The notes beneath the pieces are model-generated. The model was not told where the DNA came from. It saw only the letters and a program-made list of their open reading frames with translations, and ran no database searches. From DATJGF01 sp035495315 (GTDB lineage: Bacteria; Verrucomicrobiota; Verrucomicrobiia; Limisphaerales; UBA8199), in the NCBI GenBank assembly GCA_035495315.1, contig DATJGF010000119.1, positions 1-64,000 on the forward strand: a stretch of 64,000 nt of DNA, read 5' to 3'. This document shows positions 17,716 to 25,797 of the stretch, in pieces. Position 1 is the first letter of the stretch; each line of letters starts with the position of its first letter. A program made the translations under genes and the position numbers.

Positions 17716-18927
17716 TTATTGAAGCGATCGTTTCAAGGCCTCCAAATATTGCGTGCCTTGTTGCGCTTCAGGCAAAAGCGTGCTGCCTTCCGTCCATTCA
17801 TTCCAGGCGTTGATAAGGATCGCGGCGGGTCGCACACGTGCATGTTCGACATGCTGTCGGGCCAGCCGCATCAGCCGCCCGAATTCAGCCGGTGTATTGC
17901 TGACGACCAAAGTCCCATAGGGATAATCGCCGCGAGTAGGCGGAAAGGGCGCGTCCTTGGCCCATCTTGGACTTGGGTCCCAACCGATGGTCACCACCGG
18001 CAGATAAGGGAGCTGTCCGGTATCCATGCTCTTCCAGAAGCTGACGTGGCGCTCGACCAGATCCCCGTACTGGTCAAGCGGATGATCGGGTAGCGACGCT
18101 TTGCCGCTCCCAGTAACATTGTAAGTGGTCGCACTGTCGAATCCTGCGTCTCGCAATTGGGCAATGGACTCGGGTGCCCCCGGAAAAGCGCCGAAGTGCA
18201 GCTCACCCAAACCGGCTTTGCGGTTTTGAGCACGAACCTCTTCGAAGACCCGGTGTGTCGCAGCCGGGCCCCCAAGCTGTTGAACCAATTTATCGGCTTC
18301 GAAGATCCCAAAATAGAGACCGCCGCCGACGCGCCAATAATTACTCCGACAGAAATAGTTCGACCGGCAATAGTGCATTAAGCGCGCAAAATCTCGAGGT
18401 GAAGTCCGGCTGGGCAGCAGCATGGCGGGCTCCTGGTCCTTGGGGACCGGAAAATAATTGCGCCAATCGTGATTGGCCCACATCAGGGCAAACTTGAGTC
18501 TTCCCTGGTTGGTGGCCTGCAGGAAGGCTTGCTCGAGGGGGCGGTACAGAAAGCGCACGCCGCTGTACCAGTACCAATCAAAGACAAACACATCGATCCC
18601 ATGGTCGGATGCCAGGGCAATCTGTTTGGCCATCCAGCCCGGATTCGCTTCGTCAAATGCCCCCCAGGCCGGTTTCAGGAGGCGGTGCCCCGGAAAGCGC
18701 GGCGGCGCCTGGGAAAGCAATTGCCACTCATTCCAGCCTTCACCAAACCAGCTATCGTAATGATCGTCCTGATGGTAGCCCGGGAAATAAATCGCGGCGA
18801 CCTCGGGCCGTTGTCGCACGGATCCGGCCAGCGGAATCGTGTTTTCACCGGCATTGGCATTTGCGAATACTAGGAAAGCGACAAAAGCCAGGATCGAACC
18901 GGCTCCAGACCACAATTCGTCACGCAT
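17716..18927 (-). CDS. WbsX / GH99-like glycan protein, secreted
   Basis: From ATG at 18927 the protein has 403 residues with a signal peptide ending near FANANAGENT. The motifs IYFPGYHQDDHYDSWFGEGW, ALMWANHDWRNYF, PVVTIGWDPSPRW and ILINAWNEWTEGS match the WbsX-like (glycosyltransferase WbsX, GH99-like TIM barrel) family. Its members occur in O-antigen clusters but also as predicted endo-acting glycosidases. Here, with a signal peptide and no glycan cluster, a secreted glycosidase is more likely. A longer frame to 18996 adds 23 residues before the signal peptide, so I reject that start. Confidence 0.83.
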   Translation of the reverse strand: MRDELWSGAGSILAFVAFLVFANANAGENTIPLAGSVRQRPEVAAIYFPGYHQDDHYDSWFGEGWNEWQLLSQAPPRFPGHRLLKPAWGAFDEANPGWMAKQIALASDHGIDVFVFDWYWYSGVRFLYRPLEQAFLQATNQGRLKFALMWANHDWRNYFPVPKDQEPAMLLPSRTSPRDFARLMHYCRSNYFCRSNYWRVGGGLYFGIFEADKLVQQLGGPAATHRVFEEVRAQNRKAGLGELHFGAFPGAPESIAQLRDAGFDSATTYNVTGSGKASLPDHPLDQYGDLVERHVSFWKSMDTGQLPYLPVVTIGWDPSPRWAKDAPFPPTRGDYPYGTLVVSNTPAEFGRLMRLARQHVEHARVRPAAILINAWNEWTEGSTLLPEAQQGTQYLEALKRSLQ

Positions 18928-19019
18928 GAGACATCTTGTCCGCAATCCGAAGGCTCGCCAAGCAGGAATCAGCCGAGGTGATAGAGGAGGCGACAAGAAT
19001 AATTGAAAACTTGGGAAAT

Positions 19020-19064
19020 GCAGACCGAAAGTCTGCGATACGGCAGAGTGAAACTCTGCGCTAC
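19020..19064. repeat. Double hairpin repeat with CGATAC/CGCTAC tails
   Basis: GCAGAC, CGAAA, GTCTGC (19020-19036) and GCAGAG, TGAAA, CTCTGC (19043-19059) are two hairpins with the same layout and different stem bases. The first is followed by GATAC and the second by GCTAC. The GCTAC tail is shared with the elements at 25681 and 57202. Confidence 0.75.
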
Positions 19065-19079
19065 AATGGGCCGATCCGA

Positions 19080-20099
19080 TTACTTGCCACCAGCGGCCGA
19101 CAGGCCCTCTACCGGCGCATAATCATCGGTCAGAACCGGGCTGTTGGCGGCGCTCGCAGGAGGATAGGTTTGCATCCGTTCAAACCGGGTCATGAAGCTG
19201 GGAAGAGCAATCCGTTTGCTCTGCGTCAATTGGATCGCCCGCGGGCGGAGGGTGCCGGGTTCGGCTTTAACGGCGGCCCTGGTGGCGATCAACACGACGT
19301 TCATGCTGGATTGGGCTGGAAAGATGTAGACCTGCGGAAAAACTGATTTCAGAGTTTTATAGAGCGCCCCAACGATCTCGCCATGCCAACTGTTTAGCGT
19401 GCCGATCACGTTGTAAGCAACAATGCCATTGGTGGTGAGGTGATTGCGCGCCATTTCGAAAAATTCTTTGGTCGCCAGGTGTTGGGGAATTGATGACCCG
19501 TATCGCCCCTGCACGTAGGCATCCAGAATCAGCAAGTCGTATTTCGCAGTGCTGCGCCGCAAAAAGAGCCGGCCGTCTTCGACATGAATTTTTTGTCGAT
19601 CAGTTTCTTCATAACTGAAGAAGTTACGAGCGACCTGCACGACGGAGGGATCGATCTCGACGCTGTCGATCGTGACGCCGGGATAATAAAAATGGAAGGT
19701 CTTTTGCGTACTGCCCCCGCCCAGGCCGATCATTAGCACCGACTGGATATTCGTGTTCCATAACCAGGCCATATGGAAGTATTCCGTGTACTCGAAATGG
19801 CCCGTCAATGGGTTGCTGATCTGCATGCGCGTCTCCTGGGCATCGTCGAAGAATAACGTTCGCAACCCATTTTCATCAACAACGCGAATATGATGGTAGG
19901 GTGACGTGGTCTCATAAATTAATTGGCTGGCGCCGGAACAGAGCGACAACGGCGCCCCGATGGCCAGGAAGAGCAACAGCGGCAAAATAGCAAGGCGCGT
20001 GGCGCTCTCGCCCCAGCGGTCCTCTCGATTAAGAAGGTCGGCTCGGCGTGATCCCTTCAGAAGGGGAAAGCAAGGTGATATGTGACGGGGGGTGTTCAT
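19080..20099 (-). CDS. Spermidine synthase-like protein (soluble half)
   Basis: The protein has 339 residues: one N-terminal membrane stretch, then a spermidine-synthase-type Rossmann fold with VLMIGLGGGSTQKTFHFYYP (nucleotide site), SVEIDPSVVQVARNFF and DLLILDAYVQGRYGSSIPQH. The key acidic residues of a polyamine enzyme appear partly kept (GGGS, EIDP, DAY). However, PDxY-type catalytic motifs are altered, so aminopropyl transfer is not certain. It overlaps the membrane gene upstream by four bases and is therefore co-translated with it. In many bacteria the two halves are one fused protein. Confidence 0.82.
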   Translation of the reverse strand: MNTPRHISPCFPLLKGSRRADLLNREDRWGESATRLAILPLLLFLAIGAPLSLCSGASQLIYETTSPYHHIRVVDENGLRTLFFDDAQETRMQISNPLTGHFEYTEYFHMAWLWNTNIQSVLMIGLGGGSTQKTFHFYYPGVTIDSVEIDPSVVQVARNFFSYEETDRQKIHVEDGRLFLRRSTAKYDLLILDAYVQGRYGSSIPQHLATKEFFEMARNHLTTNGIVAYNVIGTLNSWHGEIVGALYKTLKSVFPQVYIFPAQSSMNVVLIATRAAVKAEPGTLRPRAIQLTQSKRIALPSFMTRFERMQTYPPASAANSPVLTDDYAPVEGLSAAGGK

Positions 20100-20884
20100 C
20101 TTTGCAATTTGGGGGCGGGCGGTGAAATCTCCAAGTCCTGCTGCTTAGCCTGCGGCGATTGAGCCAGCCAGCGGTCGAAGGCTAGACACCCGCAAGCTAG
20201 CAGCAGTGTCAGGCCACCGGTCAGGCGGAAGATGCTCGAGATTCGCATTTGATCAATTAGCACGAAACCGGAAACAAAAACGCCGGCGATGCTGCCGAGT
20301 GTTCCGGCGCCGATAACGAACCCGCTGGAGCGGCCGACCTGTGCCAGGCTTTGGGTGGCCAAGCGGATCATATAAGGCGAAAGCGTCGCCAATACGACAC
20401 ATGGCATCAGGAACACCAGCATGCTTCCCAGTACGGGGTCCAATTTCTGCCAGAGCGGAGGAATGGGCTGGTCTTGGGAGTGTCGAGTGATGATCGCGTC
20501 GATCAGCCAAGCCGCGCAATTTGGAATGAGCAGTTGCGCGACGCCTGCCGGAATGAGTAGAGCGACCAGCAACGATGCCCTTTGCCAGCGATCCGCCAGC
20601 GCGCCACCCAGGTAGTATCCCAACGCCAGCGCGATTAATACAACACCAATCTGACTGACCCAAACATGGAACGAACTGCCGAAGTCTTTGGCCAGGAAGC
20701 GGGCGCCAATCACCTCCAGCACCATCAGGATGAAGCCCCCCACGAAAACCAATGTTCCGGCCGCCGCATTTCGCACGCGCCGAGCATACGAGCCTGCCGC
20801 TTTGCCGTCAAACGGAGGCGTCGGCAAGCCATCATTCAGTCTGGCGAACGGAAAGGATCTTCGAGGAGGATTCTCGTGTCTCAC
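20096..20884 (-). CDS. Integral membrane protein, membrane half of a spermidine-synthase-type fusion
   Basis: The protein has 262 residues and about seven hydrophobic helices. LVFVGGFILMVLEVIGARFL and ALALGYYLGGALADRW match the N-terminal membrane part of fused MFS/spermidine-synthase-like proteins, where the E-x-x-GARFL and G-Y-Y-L-GG-x-LAD motifs are conserved. The gene shares an ATGA overlap with the downstream synthase-like gene, which supports a single functional pair. The first 40 residues are soluble and basic. Its transported or bound molecule is unknown. Confidence 0.8.
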   Translation of the reverse strand: MRHENPPRRSFPFARLNDGLPTPPFDGKAAGSYARRVRNAAAGTLVFVGGFILMVLEVIGARFLAKDFGSSFHVWVSQIGVVLIALALGYYLGGALADRWQRASLLVALLIPAGVAQLLIPNCAAWLIDAIITRHSQDQPIPPLWQKLDPVLGSMLVFLMPCVVLATLSPYMIRLATQSLAQVGRSSGFVIGAGTLGSIAGVFVSGFVLIDQMRISSIFRLTGGLTLLLACGCLAFDRWLAQSPQAKQQDLEISPPAPKLQR

Positions 20885-20977
20885 CCATCAGCTGTCACTT
20901 GTCTCTGAAAACGGACCCGTCACCGGAAGCCAGTTCCAGACTGGCGCCTCGTAACCGGAGACTGCTAATCTGAGTTC

Positions 20978-22390
20978 ATGAACCACCAACCATTCACGGC
21001 CAAGGCACGGCTGCTCCTGGCGCTTGCCGTGTTGCTATCAGGCGCCCGGGAAATTGTCGCGGCGGAAAGCGCTCAGGCGCCCGCAGCGGCATCACCGGCA
21101 AAATTGTCGCTGGCGGTTTTTGACATCGATGCCACGCCGCCCATCGGCACCATGATGGCCTACGATCCGGTGACCAACAAATGGGACCTGGGATTGAGAG
21201 CCCGGGGGGTTGTGTTGTTGGGCGCAGGCGATCCCATTGTGCTGTGTGCGATCGACTGGATTGGCATTGCCAATGAGGCGCACGACGCTTTTTGCGCCCG
21301 GCTGGCGGTGGCTGCGGGCACGAGCCCCGAACGAGTCGCCGTTCACACGCTGCATCAACATGACGCACCCGATTGCGATTTCTCTGCGGAAGAAATACTT
21401 AAGAAGACGCAACAGCAACCGCGGCAGTTCGAGAGCAGTTTCCAACGACAAGTTCTCAGTCAACTCGAACAGGCGGTTCAAAATGCCATGCGCAATCCGC
21501 AACCGATTAACTATCTCGGCCTCGGTGAGGCGCGTGTCGAGGGAGTTGCCTCCAACCGCCGCATCCTCGGATCCGATGGAAAAGTGCGCGCAGTCCGTTA
21601 CACCAGCTGCCAGGATGCGGCGCTGCGGGCTGAACCTGAAGGGACCATTGATTCGATGCTTTCCCTGGTGAGCTTTTGGAATGGGGACCGACCGGTCGCG
21701 GTCCTAAGTTACTATGCGACGCATCCGCAGAGTTATTACCGCACCGGCATTCCCAATCCGGATTTTCCCGGTGTTGCGCGGTTCATGAGGCAACTGGCGG
21801 TACCGGCCGCGCTGCATGTGCATTTCAACGGCGCGGGCGGTAATATCGGCGCCGGCAAATACAATGACGGCTCGCACGAAAATCGTGGGATCTTGGCCGA
21901 GCGGCTGGCCGAGGGGATGCGCCGCGCCTGGGAATCGACCAAAAAAGAACCGCTGGCTTCCGAGATGGTGGGGTGGACGGTGGAAAAGGTCGCGCTGCCG
22001 CCAGCGAAGGATCTCGATGAGAGAAAGCTCCAGGATCAGCTCAAAGAGGCCAACCCGCGCTTTTTCGCCATTGGTGGTCCTTCGCGGCTCGCGTGGCTGC
22101 AAAGGTGTCGGGCGGGACACCACATTGATGTCACGTGCTTGCGGCTTGGACGTGCCCGGATCATGCACATGCCGGGGGAACTATTCGTGGAATATCAGCT
22201 GGCCGCCAAGGCGGAGCGTCGGGACCTTTTCGTGGCGATGGCCGCTTACGGCGACTACGGTCCCTGGTACATCGGGACCGCGAAGGCTTACGACGAAGGT
22301 GGCTACGAAACCACTCCGCCGGCTTCAAACGTCGGTCCCGGGGCTGAGACAGAATTGCTCCGCGCCATTCACAAGCTGCTTCAAGAGTAG
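20978..22390 (+). CDS. Neutral ceramidase N-terminal-domain-like secreted protein
   Basis: The protein has 470 residues with a signal peptide ending near IVAAES. The fold matches the neutral/alkaline ceramidase N-terminal domain: FDIDATPPIGTMMA near the start, HTLHQHDAPD at the zinc-ligand site, and a late VEYQLAAKAE and AYGDYGPWYIGT. At the position where ceramidases have GDVSPN with the nucleophilic Ser, I see HFNGAGGNIGAGKY without a Ser. This protein may thus be a hydrolase with another substrate, or inactive on ceramide. It is single-gene, and a strong hairpin follows it. Confidence 0.8.
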   Translation: MNHQPFTAKARLLLALAVLLSGAREIVAAESAQAPAAASPAKLSLAVFDIDATPPIGTMMAYDPVTNKWDLGLRARGVVLLGAGDPIVLCAIDWIGIANEAHDAFCARLAVAAGTSPERVAVHTLHQHDAPDCDFSAEEILKKTQQQPRQFESSFQRQVLSQLEQAVQNAMRNPQPINYLGLGEARVEGVASNRRILGSDGKVRAVRYTSCQDAALRAEPEGTIDSMLSLVSFWNGDRPVAVLSYYATHPQSYYRTGIPNPDFPGVARFMRQLAVPAALHVHFNGAGGNIGAGKYNDGSHENRGILAERLAEGMRRAWESTKKEPLASEMVGWTVEKVALPPAKDLDERKLQDQLKEANPRFFAIGGPSRLAWLQRCRAGHHIDVTCLRLGRARIMHMPGELFVEYQLAAKAERRDLFVAMAAYGDYGPWYIGTAKAYDEGGYETTPPASNVGPGAETELLRAIHKLLQE

Positions 22391-22418
22391 CCGCCCACGC
22401 CCAGGTTGGTACAAAAAT

Positions 22419-22450
22419 GGGTTCCGTGCCGACCCCTCAGCACGGAACCC
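22419..22450 (+). terminator. Hairpin after the ceramidase-like gene
   Basis: An 11-bp perfect stem, GGGTTCCGTGC (22419-22429) and GCACGGAACCC (22440-22450), with a 10-base loop. It lies 29 bases past the stop codon. There is no T-run after it, so factor-independent termination is not certain. The gene-free stretch 22391-22732 holds this hairpin and the palindrome at 22670; I see no gene in it. Confidence 0.55.
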
Positions 22451-22669
22451 CGCACCCCATTTGCTTTCCAGAGAGTTAAACGGCCAAGTTTCGCGTTTCT
22501 TCCAAGAAATCTAAGTGCCTCATAGAAATTGTTGCAGGTCATTGTCGGCCACAAAAGGGCATTAAAAGCACAAAAGGCTGGGTGGCCAGGTGCCGAGAGC
22601 GACTCCGGCCTAAAAGGATCGGAGCAATTGCCTGTTCAGGAATGAGCCATATCGCGCACAATTGATTCT

Positions 22670-22696
22670 ATCGATAACATTGCCAACATTATCGAT
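22670..22696. promoter_or_regulatory. Operator-like inverted repeat
   Basis: ATCGATAA (22670-22677) and TTATCGAT (22689-22696) flank an 11-base centre; with the inner TTG/CAA pairs, 11 of 13 positions are symmetric. It lies 36 bases before the ATG at 22733. The size and symmetry fit a dimeric repressor or activator site, such as LacI-type. No matching regulator gene is in the window. Confidence 0.55.
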
Positions 22697-22732
22697 TAAC
22701 AAGTTCGGCCTCGATCGCGTTAAGGTAGCAGC

Positions 22733-23269
22733 ATGAAACCTGAACAAACTCAATTGCAGGCAGCCCGGAAGCAGGGCAAAACCGGCGAAACGCCGCAATA
22801 TTCGGGCAGTAATTCAGACATCACCACGTTGTGCGACATAAATCCGCAGCTCCATCAACGCCGACTATTGCAGCTATGCATCCTGTCGCTCCTGACAGTG
22901 TTAATCTGCGCAGGTTGCAAACAGCATAGTAACGCCACTGTAGCCGCTGACCCGGTCGGCGCATACGTTCTGGTAAGCGTCGATGAGAACAAGGTGCCCT
23001 GCAGGGTGGAGCATGAAGGGCACGCCGTGCCGATCCAGTCCGGAACTTTCCTCATCAATGCCGATGGCACGTGCAGCAGTAAAATTCTCCTGGCGGGACA
23101 GAATTCCGCGGTTGAGGTCAAGGCGACTTACACGCAGGAGGGCTCGAAATTGACGATGCAATGGGCCGGTGCCGGCAGAACGGTCGGCACAATCGAAGGC
23201 GACACCTTCACGATGACGAACGAGGGGATGACATTGGCTTATCAAAAGCAAAAGAAAAACTCTTCATAG
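22733..23269 (+). CDS. Predicted lipoprotein with small C-terminal beta domain
   Basis: The protein has 178 residues. Unusually, about 45 polar residues precede the hydrophobic signal LLTVLICAGCKQ (lipobox-like ICAGC). ATG at 22733 follows AAGG with good spacing, so the long leader appears genuine; a TTG start close to the hydrophobic stretch is the alternative. The mature part reads as a small beta domain with GTFLINADGTCSSK, YTQEGSKLTMQW and IEGDTFTMTNEG, like lipocalin-type or META-like test domains in this phylum. No function is known. Confidence 0.68.
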   Translation: MKPEQTQLQAARKQGKTGETPQYSGSNSDITTLCDINPQLHQRRLLQLCILSLLTVLICAGCKQHSNATVAADPVGAYVLVSVDENKVPCRVEHEGHAVPIQSGTFLINADGTCSSKILLAGQNSAVEVKATYTQEGSKLTMQWAGAGRTVGTIEGDTFTMTNEGMTLAYQKQKKNSS

Positions 23270-23300
23270 CCCACACCTAGAACAGCATTGATAATGCCTA

Positions 23301-23321
23301 GCCGCGGCTTAGAATCGCGGC
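23301..23321 (+). promoter_or_regulatory. Hairpin directly against the start codon
   Basis: GCCGCG (23301-23306), loop GCTTAGAAT, CGCGGC (23316-23321); the ATG is at 23322. In mRNA this stem would cover the whole ribosome-landing region, so it could limit translation. There is no Shine-Dalgarno sequence. A smaller hairpin, GCATT/AATGC, lies just before it (23285-23297). Confidence 0.45.
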
Positions 23322-25163
23322 ATGAAGAACGCGTTTCGCGGTTTCCTGGGTCTAATCCTACTTCTCAAAAGCATCGAAGGCGCTGAGTTCCACGTCGCCG
23401 TCAATGGCAACGACGCGAACCCGGGCACTAAGAAACTCCCGCTCCAAACCATTCAGCGCGGAGCGGACCTGGCGCAACCGGGCGACCTGATCACGGTCCA
23501 TCAGGGCATTTACCGGGAACGTATCAGCCCGCCGCGCGGTGGGAGTTCCGAACAAAAGCGGATCGTGTATCAAGCCGCCACGGACGAGAGCGTCACGATC
23601 AAAGGCTCGGAAGTGGTGACGAACTGGGTGAAGGTTCAGGAGGGAGTCTGGAAAACGACAGTCCCGAATGCGTTCTTCGGGAGGTTTAATCCCTTCGCCG
23701 ATCTGATCCATGGTGATTGGTTTGCTCCGCAAGGGCGGCAGCATCACACTGGCGCGGTGTATCTGAATGGAGATTGGCTGCTGGAGGCGGCGACATTGGA
23801 GGCTGTGATGAAACCTGCCGGGGTTCCACTCTGGTTCGGCCAGGTAGATACTGCCAACACGACGATCTGGGCGCAATTCAAGGGAGTGGACCCAAACGAC
23901 CACTCGGTAGAGATCAACAAGCGCCAGACGGTATTTTATCCGGAAAAGACTGGCATCGACTACATCACGGTGCGTGGGTTCACGATGGAACAGGCGGCAC
24001 CGCCGTGGGCTCCGCCGACGGCCGAACAGAAGGGGCTTATCGGGACACACTGGAGCAAGGGTTGGATTATCGAAAACAACATTATCCGCTATTCACGATG
24101 CTCAGGGGTCGCTTTGGGCAAATACGGTGACGAATGGGATAACCGAGCTGAGTCGGCGGAAGGCTACGTCGGCACGATCCACCGCGCGCTGACCAACGGT
24201 TGGAACAAACAAACAATCGGGCACCACATTGTGCGGAACAATCATATCTCGCACTGCGAACAAACCGGTATCGTAGGGAGCCTGGGGTGCTCGTTCAGCA
24301 TCGTTACGGGCAATGAAATTCATGATATCCATGTGCAACAGCTCTTTTCCGGAGCCGAGATGGCCGGGATCAAATTTCATGGGGCAATCGACGTGGTGAT
24401 TCGCGGAAATCACATATACCGCACCTGCCGCGGCATCTGGTTGGATTGGATGGCACAGGGGACGCAGGTCACAGGGAACTTGTTGCACGATAACCAGGCC
24501 GAGGACCTTTTTTGCGAAGTGGATCATGGGCCTTTCGTGGTTGCTAATAACCTGTTTCTTTCGCGGCAATCGCTGCTGGTCGTTTCGCAGGGCGGAGCCT
24601 ACGCGCACAACCTGTTCGCTGGAGGAATAACAGTGGTACCCTTTGACGACCGGTTGACGCCGTTTCATAAGGCGCATTCGACGGAGTTGGCAGGACTTCA
24701 CAACAATCCCAACGGGGACGTTCGCTATTACAACAACCTCTTTATTGATCGCGGCGATTTGAGCAGTTACAACCAGCCGAAATTGGCGGTATTCATGGCG
24801 GGCAACGTTTTTCTCAAAGGCGCCAAACCTTGCACGCAGGAAAAGGAGCCGCTGGTGAAACTGGATTGCGACTCAGGGGTGAAGCTGAAGCAGCAAAGCG
24901 ACGGGTGGCATATAGAAATCCCTCTGGACCGGTCATGGGCTGAGAAACAGCAGCGGCAGGTGGTGACGACGGACTTGCTCGGGAAGGCGGCGATCCCAGA
25001 CCTGCCTTATGAAAATCCGGACGGGTCTATGCTCCGTCTCAATACGGATTATTTTGGCAAGCAGCGCAGCCGGAGTAATCCATTTCCCGGGCCCTTTGAG
25101 GCCAGCCAAACCGGGAATTTACAGGCCAAAGTGTGGCCGGTAGCAGCCGGTCAAGGGCTTTGA
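23322..25163 (+). CDS. Secreted right-handed parallel beta-helix protein
   Basis: The protein has 613 residues with a signal peptide (MKNAFRGFLGLILLLKSIEG). It opens with FHVAVNGNDANPGTKKLPLQ, the usual start of DUF1565/beta-helix proteins. It then runs through repeated helix turns (NNIIRYSRCSGVALGKYG, GNEIHDIHVQQLFSGAEMAG, GNHIYRTCRGIWLDW, ANNLFLSRQSLLVVS). Polysaccharide lyases and related glycan enzymes use this fold, but no lyase family can be fixed by eye. Conserved acidic and Lys/His residues could form a site near the GVALGKYGDEWDN turn. Confidence 0.85.
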   Translation: MKNAFRGFLGLILLLKSIEGAEFHVAVNGNDANPGTKKLPLQTIQRGADLAQPGDLITVHQGIYRERISPPRGGSSEQKRIVYQAATDESVTIKGSEVVTNWVKVQEGVWKTTVPNAFFGRFNPFADLIHGDWFAPQGRQHHTGAVYLNGDWLLEAATLEAVMKPAGVPLWFGQVDTANTTIWAQFKGVDPNDHSVEINKRQTVFYPEKTGIDYITVRGFTMEQAAPPWAPPTAEQKGLIGTHWSKGWIIENNIIRYSRCSGVALGKYGDEWDNRAESAEGYVGTIHRALTNGWNKQTIGHHIVRNNHISHCEQTGIVGSLGCSFSIVTGNEIHDIHVQQLFSGAEMAGIKFHGAIDVVIRGNHIYRTCRGIWLDWMAQGTQVTGNLLHDNQAEDLFCEVDHGPFVVANNLFLSRQSLLVVSQGGAYAHNLFAGGITVVPFDDRLTPFHKAHSTELAGLHNNPNGDVRYYNNLFIDRGDLSSYNQPKLAVFMAGNVFLKGAKPCTQEKEPLVKLDCDSGVKLKQQSDGWHIEIPLDRSWAEKQQRQVVTTDLLGKAAIPDLPYENPDGSMLRLNTDYFGKQRSRSNPFPGPFEASQTGNLQAKVWPVAAGQGL

Positions 25164-25226
25164 GTTTGATTTCACGGCTTCTCAAAGCGTTCTTAAAATC
25201 AGAAGCTAACCGCGAACATCGAAGAT

Positions 25227-25267
25227 TGAACTCTGAACCGAGCTCTGGAAGCTCGGTCAAAGTTCAA
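25227..25267. terminator. Long inverted repeat between convergent genes
   Basis: The arms at 25227-25244 and 25250-25267 pair over about 18 positions with one bulge and one or two mismatches; the inner CCGAGCT/AGCTCGG is perfect. It sits between the beta-helix gene and the oppositely oriented small membrane gene. That is the expected place for a two-way terminator, though no long T-run follows. Confidence 0.5.
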
Positions 25268-25284
25268 AGCCCTCGCTGGGTCAC

Positions 25285-25449
25285 CTAGAGCCCAGTTCTT
25301 CTACCCCCGATTAGCGATACCAGGAATAGAACCAGGAATATGATGAAGAGTACCTTGGCCACCAAGGCGGCTGTTCCGGCCAATCCCCAGAATCCGAAGG
25401 CTCCGGCGATGAGGGCCACTAGCAGAAACACTAACGCGTAGTACAACAT
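25285..25449 (-). CDS. DUF1328 (YtjA-type) small membrane protein
   Basis: A 54-residue frame that is easy to miss: MLYYALVFLLVALIAGAFGF, then WGLAGTAALVAKVLFIIFLV, ending LIGGRRTGL. Two hydrophobic helices with the FGFxGLA core and a basic end match the DUF1328 family, typically 50-60 residues and of unknown function. The start and stop were read directly on the minus strand. It is isolated, between the beta-helix gene and the sugar ABC operon. Confidence 0.85.
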   Translation of the reverse strand: MLYYALVFLLVALIAGAFGFWGLAGTAALVAKVLFIIFLVLFLVSLIGGRRTGL

Positions 25450-25680
25450 AGTTTTTTCGGGGTCACTTGGGGGGCCTTAGTCTTTTGTGTCTTTACTTAT
25501 ACGATACACGGAGAGACTGGGATGGGATATGAGGTTTAACCCTGCCTATGGCCGCGGATAAGGCGCAATCCTTAACGAAGCACCAGCTTCAATGCACGGT
25601 GGGGAGCGAACCGACCTTAAAACGGGTTGTGTCTAAGAGCCGGTTCGGTTTTCATGCGTAGGCGGTGAGTTAAACCTGGC

Positions 25681-25725
25681 GGCGGGACGCCCTCCTCTAC
25701 GTCAGGCGGGACGCCTGACGCTACG
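25681..25725. repeat. Hairpin repeat with GCTACG tail in a gene-free stretch
   Basis: GGCG, GGA, CGCC (25681-25691) is followed by CTCCTCTAC and a larger hairpin GTCAGGCG, GGA, CGCCTGAC (25701-25719) ending in GCTACG. The copy at 57202-57255 has the same layout with other stem bases. The stretch 25450-25797 (348 bases) contains this element and otherwise nothing I can name; short frames there look random. Confidence 0.75.
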
Positions 25726-25797
25726 TGGTTGATTAAGGTTGACGCGGGGCGATGCTTTTCGAATCGTAAACGGCGCTGACATAGTGGCTATTTCCGC

